Assembly (NCBI GenBank): GCA_946894095.1
Contig: OX335649.1
Coordinates: 13,968,001-14,032,000 of the forward strand
Direction: 5' to 3'
Source of the DNA: Incurvaria masculella
Taxonomy: Eukaryota > Arthropoda > Insecta > Lepidoptera > Incurvariidae
Length of the DNA: 64,000 nt
A program made the position numbers and the translations under genes. Every line of letters begins with the position of its first letter. Positions within the stretch are counted from its first letter, which is position 1. Below are positions 10,801 to 21,700 of this stretch, one piece after another. Below the pieces are notes generated by a model. That model had not been told where the DNA came from. It did not search any database and saw nothing but the letters and a program-made list of their open reading frames with translations.

Positions 10801-13800
10801 ATTGGGCGAAAGCCCTTAGAAATATCTTGCTGGACCTATGAAGGTCAAGAGGTTGGCAGAGAAATCTTTGTTTTAGGAACAATGGTAGAGCATGGGGCAT
10901 GTTATCCGATAGGTGCGTGGTTAGATCTGCCTTTAGACAAATGTCAGAAGACTTACAAATCCTTTACATACTGACCGTCTCATGTAGACTGATAATTTCT
11001 GTACTTCGAAGGTAGACTATTGGTGATGTTAAAGTAATTTTGTACAACAGTTTGGTTTAACAGTGAAAACATGTTTTATTCAACAAGCAATCATATTGAA
11101 TGACATTTGTATCGCCTGTCAACCACCGTCGATACCGTCACAAACATTCGCTGATAAACCTTGCCGTACGACTGCCCGCTCACCAGCTTGACGGTGCAGT
11201 CCCACGAGGCGCTGAGTATGTGGTGGTTGCGGCGCGTGCGCGACCAGTCCACCGAGTACACCTCCTTGCGGTGCTCCTTCAGCACGCGCAGCGCAGCCGT
11301 GCAGCCCGCGCGCCACACCTGCAGCGCGCCGTCGCCCGCCGCCGAAACCGCCACGCCCGCCTCCGCCTCCGACCACACCTTGCCATGCAACCACATTAAT
11401 TTAAACTCACTTATACTTTTATTACTAACTAGCTGAGGTGCCCAGCTCCGCTTGGGTCAATATCTCGACAGCAGCACCACCTACCGTGTCTAATTGTAAA
11501 TCTAAACCATTCAGGGACCCCACACGAACACACGCGAGACTAACGCAATTTATTTTTATATTTAGAGATTTATAACCTGACATTTACATCCGATTTAAAC
11601 ATGATTCCAGAATGTTCTGATTAGGAATCGTCCACCTTCATAATCGTGTGAAACCTGTACAGTAATTCAATTCAATAGCAAGCTTTGTTAAGGTGGCCCA
11701 ACCCGCTCATCTCCCCATACAAAATGGGAAAGAAGATCACGCCTAAATTTCTTGTCAGAGATCCAAAATTTTGCTCAAAATAGCTTTATTTGATTGGAGT
11801 AGATGTCTGATGACCATTGGCATTGTAAAATTGTGTTTGGTTTCCAAGTTATAACGTCCGAAAATTCGGATTTTTCGAGCGTTTTATACAATAACTTTGG
11901 AGGTGGATTACGCAATGATAAAGTAAGAACATCTTAAAAAGATTAGTCATCAGACATAGCTTATTTAATCAAGATTTATATACTATTTGGTTTTTGTTAG
12001 ATTTTTTACTACAGCGGTCGTAGTTTACTTTTAGCTATAAGTCGTTTTGAAATTAAAATTTTCGTAAATCTTACCAAATCATACACTATGCACATTGTCT
12101 TTTTTGTGGACAGTTTGCATCTTATTCTTAGAAACAGAGAAGGTCCCAGAGCGCAACAGCACGGTTTTGTACCGTGCCCGCAAATGAGTTGAGGCCGCCG
12201 GGTTGGGCCACCTTAATATGCCAAATATACTAATAGTGTAGTGATATAATGATTTATAATTTTAATGGAGATCAATACGCTATGATAACTATTGATTTAT
12301 GCAAAGATTGTCTCTTGGGATTTTATAAAAAGTCTGCCCTAATAATCAACAGATTAACAGGGTACATAAGTATATGTGGTCGATTGTGAATTGGAACTTT
12401 ATCCAAAGAATAGTAAAAAATACCCTAAATCTATTATGTATATTGTTGGACACAAACACAATCTATTTACTAGTATACTATCTAATTACTAATGTACTAG
12501 TTTTAATTAATTTTTGAAAATAAATAAATTGAATTGCTTGCAATATCAATAGCAAGCAACCTACCATTGTTGAAAGGAGAAAACAGGTAAATACAACAAA
12601 TGATTATGAATTCACGAAATTCAACTGTTCCTGACGTATCAGTTTATCTTGCAAAAACTATTCCCACCATCTAATGAGTTGCTAATTGGAGTAGGAGAGT
12701 CCCCACAAACAGCACTCGTTCACGAGCATCATGACGGGTCCAAACATCACCTTGTATTATGATATAGTTTGTTTACACACACTTATGTATTTTACCCAGA
12801 CTATTGAGCTAGCAACAGTGTTCGATGATGCAGACGCCATTCATAAGGCTTCAAGAAGGCTACGAATGAGCAACTACTTAGTTCCGGCTCATATCCGAGG
12901 ATGAAGGTGCTACTTGTAATCAGATTACAGATACCTACCTTTTTAAAATTTATTAGCCGGTCTTTTACTATCTACCTACATTAAAAGAAGACCTTAGTGC
13001 AAAGGGCAAACATATTTTGTTATAAAAATACCCTCCAACTGAAAACATGACTATTTAGTTATTCTAATAGGGTTAAGATATTTTTTATATCCTTGCCAGA
13101 AATAACAAGGTCATGTGTGCACATGTGTAAAAACTTCAACAAGAGTAACTTGAAAGAAGGAAGTCACACATTTTCAAGGGCTTTTCTAAAACTTTTTATG
13201 TTGGATTTTATTATACACATAAAAATAATTTATAGGAACCATGAAATAGATGGGCCCAGTAGTATCAAAAGATTACACTCCCCATACAAATGTAGGTTTA
13301 CTAATCATTTAAAAATTATTTCTGTGATATTTGGTAGCTAATATCAGACAACCAATGTCTGTGGTTTTCACGTAGTTATATTTCTAATGCTTACGGGCCT
13401 TCCTGTGGAATCCATGGATCTGGTAATTGGTATATACTGAATTGAAAAGTAAGTCGATTGCAGGCCATCAACCTCGCCGATGGCCAAGATTAGCTATGCA
13501 TGTACTTATGGTTATTCTCACATTCTGCTGTCGACTCAATATACTAATCTTTGCAAAGATAGCACTTAAAAGGACAACATTTGAGAGGAAAATTCCATAT
13601 CTGCGCAACATGTTTGTGATCTGCTAGGTTTTCCCTGATCCCCTGGGCATTAGGGCTTGATTGGTAGGAGATACTATCTGCAGTGAAAACAAAGAAAGAC
13701 ATGAGTAATTTTTACAGTAGTTTTTATATCAAATGAGTTTGGATTTGAAGACAACGTATTGTATCCATGCTAACTAGAATCTAATTATAGTTTTAGTCAC

Positions 13801-14751
13801 ATGTCTTGTGCTAAAAAGTTCCAATAGTTTTAACAATATACCTAGGATTCGCTGGTGGGATTATGGATTACTCGGACAATCCGTAACACCAATTAGTGGT
13901 TGATCGGAGCTTCGTTTTCATACCTATTGCATCACGATTACTTATGTCAAGAATAAAATATACTATTTTCTAACCTCTTCCTTTTGAATAGTAATAGTGC
14001 AGTTTTACATGAATATTCCTATAAACGTAAGGAAAATAACCCCCACAACACAGGGAATCCTAGTGTGGGGGTTATGAATCAAACTGTATGTGAAATGCAT
14101 TTTTGGTAAAATAAAGAATTATTATTATTATTCACATTATATATTTGTTTAACTAATTTTAGGTTTATATTATCCAATAAAAACATACAAAATCGTAGCC
14201 TTAAAAAATATAAACCTAAAACTGTATTTAACCTTAGGGAGGTCCCTGGGACAAATCCAATAAGGCCGCTCCGAGCTACAGAGACAGAAACCGCCGAACG
14301 ATTCTCGTATTCGAGAGCAGAACCGCTTTCTGCATCTGGAATCGGAGCCCAATATCGATGTCTAATTTTTCTAATTGTTTGGCCAAATTCTTTGGAACAA
14401 CGCGGAAATTATTATTATTATTATTATTCCTAAAGGTTATTAAATTTATCAAAGATACTAAAACATCAATACAATTGCCATTTTGGCTCCCAAGCACCGA
14501 TAATCAATATTCAGCAACAGGGAAAGACAATTGAAATCATTTAAACTTACAACATCAAACAGGCCATCAGTCCACTCCAACTTTTGTAGTTCCACTACAG
14601 TGGAGTTATCGGCCGATAGTTCTAGGAAGAAGAGAGTGCCCCCGCCTGCTAGGCCGAAGTACTGGCTTGTTGCTACGACGAGCTGGTCAGGATTGAACGG
14701 CGAAAACCTTACGCTGTAGCCGTGCCGGTTCGGCGTAAGGAACGTCGGCAT
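7837..14751 (-). CDS. Pex7: Peroxin-7, PTS2 receptor (WD40 protein)
   Basis: Pex7 is the cytosolic WD40 receptor that binds the N-terminal PTS2 signal of matrix enzymes and, with Pex5 or a co-receptor, delivers them to the peroxisome. Exons in coding order: 14551-14751, 11184-11378, 10114-10299, 9201-9318, 8562-8646 and 7837-7999 (TAG 7837-7839). All phases agree and the product is 315 aa, close to the usual ~320. Pex7 hallmarks are present in order: TPNRHGYSVRFSPF, DGLFDVVWSE, KEVYSVDWS, SASWDCTVKLWD, LSCDWCKYEQN, GSDGLVRGWDIRNL, YAVRRVQFSPHS, SYDFTTRIWDY and HHSEFTYGLDW. The start at 14751 fits the family N-terminus. Exon 2 uses an unusual AAG acceptor. An acceptor (TTGTTGCAG) just before the ATG suggests a separate 5'UTR exon upstream. 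SINE fragments sit in several introns. Confidence 0.96.
8885..9178 (-). repeat. 5S-SINE copy in a Pex7 intron
   Basis: On the plus strand it starts at the reversed tail TTTTTATGTAACTGGACATGG, passes GAACTGGATGGAAAACACGG and reaches CCGCGCTCAGCG, the reversed 5S-like head. It ends about 20 bp from the donor of the exon at 9201-9318. Confidence 0.75.
9510..9625 (-). repeat. 5S-SINE tail fragment in a Pex7 intron
   Basis: GTAACTGGACACGTGTGGCTA to TTATGAGCACAGCTCATTGA corresponds to the reversed tail and part of the body of the SINE. The rest is missing. Confidence 0.6.
10380..10705 (+). repeat. Diverged 5S-SINE in a Pex7 intron
   Basis: The head keeps GGTTCTGGATGGGTGACTG, equivalent to the 5S rRNA box C region. 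The tail keeps CCATGTGCAGTTACACAAAAA. The body is diverged. Confidence 0.6.
11430..11687 (-). repeat. Dispersed repeat fragment ending in a GAGCTGGGCACCTCAGCTAG-type tail
   Basis: The plus strand CTAGCTGAGGTGCCCAGCTC is the reverse complement of the tail found at about 52140-52170. It lies in Pex7 intron 1. The family is not identified. Confidence 0.5.
11688..12216. mobile_element. 529-bp MITE with perfect 18-bp TIRs incorporating TTAA
   Basis: The left end TTAAGGTGGCCCAACCCG has its exact reverse complement at 12199-12216. The interior has no coding capacity. TTAA at both ends would suit a piggyBac-type target duplication, but the rest of the TIR does not show a typical piggyBac CCC start, so the superfamily is open. 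It lies in Pex7 intron 1. Confidence 0.75.
12217..14160. other. Rest of Pex7 intron 1: AT-rich, no gene seen
   Basis: Short open frames at 13093-13341 and 13427-13627 have no recognisable domain. About 13270-13360 resembles one arm of the fold-back element at 46225-46545 (CATACAAATGTAGGTTTACT). A 12-bp inverted repeat (ATAACCCCCACA and its complement) lies at about 14038-14075. Confidence 0.5.
14170..14420 (-). pseudogene. Possible C-terminal scrap of a non-LTR retrotransposon
   Basis: Minus-strand frames read RVVPKNLAKQLEKL and MQKAVLLSNTRIVRRFL, resembling the end of some insect non-LTR polyproteins. There are two adjacent frames, an AAT-triplet tract inside, and no catalytic region. The match is from memory and is weak. 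Confidence 0.35.
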
Positions 14752-14764
14752 TGTGACGGTGTAG
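14752..14764 (-). other. Pex7: Start of the Pex7 5'UTR on the coding exon, after a 3' splice site
   Basis: Minus-strand TTGTTGCAG ends at 14765, leaving 13 nt of untranslated leader before the ATG. The first, non-coding exon and promoter would lie upstream, probably below 15650, and were not located. Confidence 0.55.
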
Positions 14765-15649
14765 CTGCAACAATAGGTCTATATTTTTATTGGATCTTGG
14801 GCTTATTATAAAATAATAAACATTTCATGAACTCTTTTCTTCGTTACCTATATTACAGGCATGTCATGCGTTGAAAGGTTTCAATAATAATGGCTGCTAA
14901 TTACATAATGCCATTTTTAGTCGGCGATTGAGATAAAATCTACCAGGAATACAAAGATTGCACTGTTGAGAAAATATAAAATAATTGTATGTGTTATGTT
15001 TAATATGCATAAAAACTTGCAGTGGATACGATTCTAGTTCTCCTTTCTGATCAATGAAGCATGATCATAGTAGACCTAAAATTATTGTGTTGTATTGACT
15101 TTTGCGATATTCAATCGCTTTCACACTAACTAGCCATATCAAAACTAGGTAAAAATACACCCAAAACTTTGAAAGGCCCGCCCCTTCTGAATAGATTCAG
15201 AATATAGTAAAACAAATAAGGTAGGTAACTAAAAAAGCAGGTGAGTCTTACTTTACTTTCTGCTTGCTCTTTCCGCAAGAGCGTACGTTCCAAACATCAC
15301 ATAGCGAGTACCTCAGACATTCTTTACTTATAAGAATCTTATCCCATTTGTTCGTGCTAAATTAACCAGATTCCTTTCAAATTCTAATTTACCAAACCAA
15401 AAAGTCCCCAACCCGAAATGTCTCAAAAATCCATTCATGTTCGTTTGTCTGTTGAATGTTTTGACGTTTCATATGTCAAAGTGCGTGTTCGTAGCTGTAC
15501 GGCTTCGCAAGATCGATTTACGGCGTTGAGACAAGCAACGAAAATAGTAACCGATGCGATATGTGGTGCGTCAACACTGATCCTATTAGGGTTCCCGCGC
15601 AATCTTATTAGTTCAAATTGCTGTGAACGAATCCTTACGAGTCCGACCA
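14765..15649. other. Pex7/Arr2 divergent intergenic region
   Basis: Holds the unlocated 5'UTR exon and promoter of Pex7 and the upstream region of Arr2. Open frames at 15418-15654 (both strands) overlap each other and look like chance. Confidence 0.5.
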
Positions 15650-15656
15650 TATAAAA
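15650..15656 (+). promoter_or_regulatory. Arr2: TATA box of Arr2
   Basis: TATAAAA within ACCATATAAAAGGCGGG is followed about 25 nt later by TCACTT, a plausible initiator near 15678. The first in-frame ATG lies about 100 nt downstream. Confidence 0.7.
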
Positions 15657-15778
15657 GGCGGGTTCTAGAGAGACTCCTCACTTCTGGTAGATTCTTCAAC
15701 AGCTTCATACAACTGGATTTCAAACAAATTTAGTGAACAAGTGTAAAAAATCGTGAGGGAGTGGTACAAGCATCCACG

Positions 15779-18700
15779 ATGCTTTCGATGCTATGGTTGG
15801 TGTGTGTAGTGGCGGTGAAGGTGTTCAAGAAATCCACTCCGAATGGAAAAGTGACCGTTTACCTTGGAAAGCGGGACTTCATTGACCATCTAGATTACTG
15901 CGATCCGGTCGATGGAATCGTGGTGGTCGATAATGAATACCTGAAAGGGAGAAAAATTTTTAGCCAGGTACTAAAGTGCTTAAAAATCCATCTAACTATT
16001 TTTTAAAGATATGTTCCACTCGAGCAGGAAGTTCTCTAGGATTTGTATTTTTAATACAAGATTTTAACTGAAAAATAAATCCGTCACAGAACGAAGTTAA
16101 ATAGTTGTTAAAAAGTTGAGTTTTATTGAAAGTGAATTAACAGAGAGTTGCATCTAAACTATACAGTGAAAGCAGCGTCATCAAACTTGTTGTTAAGTGA
16201 AACTAAACTAGTGAAGCTTTCATCAGGTGCAACCAGTGAAATAAGTACATCGATGGGTGTATCATTTGATCTAGCAGCAGCAGTATGTAGATAAAAAAAA
16301 TCTAAAAGTGTGAAGTTAACCGAATTTTAATTTGTCTTTCGACATTTACTAATACTAATACCTAAAGTTAATACTGCCCATGAATAATAAAGTGTCTACT
16401 GATACATTTTTAAGTCAACATAACTAAAACATGTGATAACTAGTGTAATAGAGTAATATCTTAGATTTAAATTTAAATAAATGCAGTAAAAATGCCTACG
16501 CAATGGATCAATATGCGAAACCAGAGCCATCTAGTAGTAGACAGGGGAAGCATTGTCAGCCTCAGTGGCCCAGTGGCGCGACACTTCGGCGATCGCTCTC
16601 CGAAGTTAAGCACCGCTGGGTCCGGTCTGGTCTTGGATGGGTGACCATTCGACCGTTAAGAGAGGCTGGCCGTGGTTCGGATTCCACGTTAAGCTGTAGG
16701 TCCCCCTTCCTTACTTACTAGGTGGTAGGGTTTATCCCGCCCGGGTTGGTACCATCGCATTGGATGAACGATGGTCGAAGCGGCAATGAAAATTGTCCGT
16801 GTTTTCCATCCAGTTCAATGTAGCCGTGCAATATAAGGAAGGTCATGGCATGGCACCTAGTTCCCATGTGGTGTGTTGGGCTAATACCATGACAGAACTT
16901 GTGGTATTAGCCATCCATATCCAGTCACATAAAAAAAAAATGTGTCCATCCGAAAATAATCGAGAGATTCGTCGGTTGACGTAATTGTCAGGATAGCTCA
17001 GCGGTAGAGGAGTGGACATGTAATCCAATGGCATTAGGTTGGAAACCTGCTTCCGATGAACTTTTTCAGATTATTGAATATCCGTCCGTCCGTCCGTTCG
17101 CCCGTCCGTCCGTCCATCCGTCTCTCACAGGGCTGTATCTCATAAACAGTAACAGGTAGGCAGCTAAAATGTTCACACAGCGTGTATTTATTTTGGCACT
17201 ATAACAAAAAACAGGTAACATAAAAAATAAAATAAAGGTAAAAAATAAAAATTAAACTGGGCTCCCATACAAAAAACGTAATTTTTTTTAGTTAAATCTT
17301 GTACGATCGTTCGGAACCTTTCGTGTGCGAGTCCGACTCGCACTTGGCGGGTTTTTAAGTAATTGGACATAGATGGCTATTCGCACATTCGAAGGAATTA
17401 GGTAAATGCCAGGACTTTCTTTTTATGATCACGGCTACATTGAACTGGATGAAAAAATTGCATTTTAAAAAGATTTTCATCCATTGCCCTTTTAAAAGAT
17501 TTTCTTCCATTGCGATGATATTAACCCGGACAGGATAACACGGTAGACCAGTGACGCGAGGCCTTTCAATTGGATAAGCTTAATGAAGCAACCTTGAGCG
17601 CGGTTTGCTTCTAAATGGGTGACCGTTATCAACCCTTGTGGCTGGCCGTGGTTCGGTTCTACGTAAAAAGAACAATTTTACGTGGAACCGAAGGAAGGGG
17701 TTCCTTAATTATTAGGTGGTAGGATTAATCCCGCCCCGGTTGGTACCATCGCATGGAATGAACGATGGTCGAAGCGTCCAAGAAAATTGTGCGTGTTTTC
17801 CATCCAGTTCAATGTAACCGAGCAATATAAGGCATGGCACCTAGATCCCATGTGGTGTGTTAGACTAATATTAGACGGTCGGTTTGGTATTAGATATCCA
17901 TGTCCAGTAACATAAAACTAATCATAGCACTGAACGAACGATGGTCGAAGCCGTAATGAACATTGAAAGTGTTTTCCATCCAAAACAATGTAGCCGTACA
18001 ATGAGTGTTCCCCCTAAGAAAGCAGGCCCTGCCTTTCATAACATGGCACTTATTTCCTGTTGGGTCTGTTGAATGTCTTAAGCCATCCATGTCCAGTCAA
18101 AATAAGAGTGATTGATTAGAACAGAGCGAATGGCGCGATGAACTTGTTAGTAAAAACAGCTTGGGTGGCTAAATATAACAGTTTCTTGGCTGGTGCTGGT
18201 TGGATAGTAAGACTAACTTGGATTATCATCCAACCAGCACCAGTTGGCGTGAACGTAGAATAAATACATAGAATGACGAAATAAATTTAAAGAGCGGAAG
18301 TTAGTGTAATTGTCGTGGTCAGGCATCCTAGAGAGAACCGACCATGACTAGATACATGGCGTAGCATATATCCGAAATGGTAGACCACCTATGAAGAGAT
18401 GTACATCTGTAGAGGAAGCAAAAGAAGTATGCTGTCACTGTACCGTATGGCGCTATAATCTTTGCCCACCCCTCGAGGGAAGGTGACTTCTGACTGAGGG
18501 TATGTACATATGTAGCGAAAACGTTTGAAAAATAGTAGGCACCTTAAATTATATAAACCGGAGGAATTAGTTAAATGTTCAAGGATAATACGTATTTAGC
18601 AATCAATCGACATTAAAATATTTTTACATTAAATAGTATCTCGAGCGCCAGATATTTTTAGCGGTGTCGCGTGTTTTCCTTGTCATTTTCGGCCCAATAG

Positions 18701-21700
18701 CGGCGACCTCAAAACAAATATTTTCTAAATAACGTATCAAAATGTACCCCTATCATTGTCCGAATTTAAGTTTCACAATATTTGTTCTTTTTCAGCTCGT
18801 TAGCACCTACCGCTTCGGTCGCGAAGAAGATGAAGTTATGGGCGTCAAGTTTTCCAAGGAAATGGTGATCGGACAAGAACAGGTCGTTCCGATGGTCAAC
18901 GCTAAAATGGAACTGACCCCCGTTCAGGAGAAACTGCTCAAGAAACTGGGCCCTAACGCATTTCCGTTTACTTTCAACTTCCCGGAAATGGCCCCTAGCT
19001 CAGTAAGACCCTTTATATAAAAGTATATTATAAATTGTTTCGATCTGTTGCATTCCAAATGGCTTATTAACGGTGCATTACTAGGTTTGTGTTGTTGAAT
19101 GTGAATTTATAATTATGTTCTATACAGGTGACTCTTCAACCAGGTGAAGATGACCAAGGAAAGCCGATGGGTGTGGAATATTGCGTGCGTACTTACGTTT
19201 CCGAGAAGGAAGGAGGACAGACTCACAAGAGAAGCTCTGTCGTTTTAGCGATCAAGAAGGTACACACAATAGTTATGCAATTCCACCTAGTCCTACCACC
19301 TAGGTCTAGTTTAGTCCATAGCCAATAGCCTATTGGTAGATATTAATTTAAGAGCAATAGTAAACAATACAAGAGTCCAAATTGTATCCGCAGATTCAAC
19401 TATTAACGGATCAGAATTACTATCGAGAGATGGTAATACCGAAAGTTGCGTACAACTTCGAACCCAAACATCCGCAATATTTATTGGTACTATGAAACAA
19501 CAATTAATGATTTATTTAAAAACGAATATTTCAGCTGCAATTCGCACCTGAATCTCGTGGCTCCCGGCTCCCGAGCTCGCTCGTGAGCAAGGGGTTCACC
19601 TTCAGCAGCGGCAAGATCAACCTGGAGCTCACGCTGGACCGCGAGATCTACTACCACGGCGAGAAGATCGCCGCCAACGTCATCATCTCCAACAACTCCC
19701 GCAAGTCCGTCCGCAGCATCAAGTGCTTCGTCATCCAGCACTGCGAGGTCACCATGATCAACTCCCAGTTCAGCCGCCACGTCGCCTCGGTGGAGAGCCG
19801 CGAGGGGTGCCCCATAACTCCTGGCGCCAGCCTCTCCAAGTCGTTCTACTTGGTCCCTCTTGCTCGCACCAACAAGGATACGCGTGGTACTAACTTATTT
19901 CTGTTCATATCCTAATGCATTTCCTTCATCCGATTAATGATATCTTACAACCATTTCACACTTTACTATCTACTAAAATTCGGAGTAGATTCATGAATAT
20001 AATCTTGTATTCTTAGTAAATCTTAATATAACTCTAACAGAAGTTGTGAATATAACGTTATTATCAAAGTAAATTTAAAATAAAAATAATTTATAAGTAT
20101 ATCCCGAACGGGACCACAAAAAATCCGACAAATGTAGTTTGACGGCAGCTTTTTTGAAAAGCATGGGAATAAGTTATTTTATCTTATTTGTCCCTTAACA
20201 CCATTGTATGGCCTCTCTCTCAAATTCTCAATAACCTTGCCCAGCCTCTTCAATGCAGTTATGTATAACATTATTTACAATATTAGTGGATCGCAGTCAT
20301 ATTACTCTCGATACTCTACCCTAATGCACACCCGAGGTTCAGTCTGGATTTATAGCACAAGCCATTATTTGCGAATCGCAGGAATCGCCCTTGACGGCTA
20401 CTTGAAGGAGGACGACGTGAACCTCGCCAGCTCGACCTTGGTCGCCGAGGGCAAGTGCCCCTTCGACGCCATCGGTATCGTGGTCTCGTACTCGGTCCGC
20501 GTCAAGCTCAACTGCGGCACCCTCGGCGGGGAGATCGTCACCGATGTGCCCTTCAAGCTGCTCCATTCCGCTGAAGGTTGGTTGAATTTGTGCGAGCTTC
20601 GTGGGAATAATTTCGAAGAGATCCGTAGGATATACATCATTTCCACTTTTTTAAAACTTGATAATTATATATGGTTGGGGAAAAAGTTTCTTCGCATTTT
20701 TTAAGAAAATTCAAAACATTTTTTAATATGGTTTATTTACATTTAACTAAAGTATGTAGGTACCATTTTGTTCGATAACTTTTTGCCATCTTGTAGGTAG
20801 GGACATGATCCCATTGCTATAGAAATATTGGGACTTCTGATCAATATACCGCGACAAGTGGTTTTGGCAGTCCTCTCGTGATGTTAACCTGACACTGCCT
20901 AAAGAATTCTGAAGAGACCTAAACAGGTGGAAATCTGAAGGTGCAAGGTCAGGACTATACGGCGGATGCATTAACACCTCCCAGCCAAACTCTCTTAGTT
21001 TTTGCTGAGTGGCTAAAGATGTGTGAGGTCTAGCGTTATCATGATGAAAAACCACACCCCTTCTGTTGATTAATTCCGGCCGCTTTCTCTCAACTTCTTG
21101 CTTTAATCTCATCAGTTGTTCGCAGTAGAGTTCAGAATCGATGGTCCTGCCTGGTGGTAACAGCTCATAATGAATAATGCCCTTCCAATCCCACCACACA
21201 CACAGCATCACCTTGATGCGAGTTAACCCGGGTTTCGCCACAGTCTGTGAAGCTTGACCGGCCTTTGACCACGACCTTTTTCGCACGTTCTTGTCGTACG
21301 TGATCCACTTTTCATCACCAGTTATCAGCTTCTTCAAAAATGGTTCGGTTTCATTACGTCGTAATAAAGAATCACAAATGAGTACACGGTTCATTAGGTT
21401 TCTTTCAGTGAGCTCGTGAGGTACCCAAATATCGAACTTTTTTGTGTACCCAGTTTTTTTCAAATGCGCCAAAACTGTTTTGTGGTCAATTCCTAGTTCT
21501 TCAGCTACGTCGTAACTACTGATATGCCGATCTTGCTCCACTTTTTCAAAATCGGCATCCATTTTATCCGTAATAGGGCGACCAGAGCGACGTGCATCTT
21601 TGACATCAAAATTTCCGGATTGAAAACGCTTAAACCAAATTTGTGCTACTCTCACAGACACTGCACTAGGTCCATAAACATCGCAAATTTTTTTCGCGGC

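Noticed and set aside
15418..15650. Rhodopsin-type (RCSI) promoter element upstream of Arr2
   Set aside because: TTATTAGTTCAAATTG only loosely resembles the consensus; not enough to call.
19490..19780. 96-aa minus-strand frame over Arr2 exon 4
   Set aside because: It is the reverse shadow of a GC-rich coding exon whose plus-strand translation is clearly arrestin.
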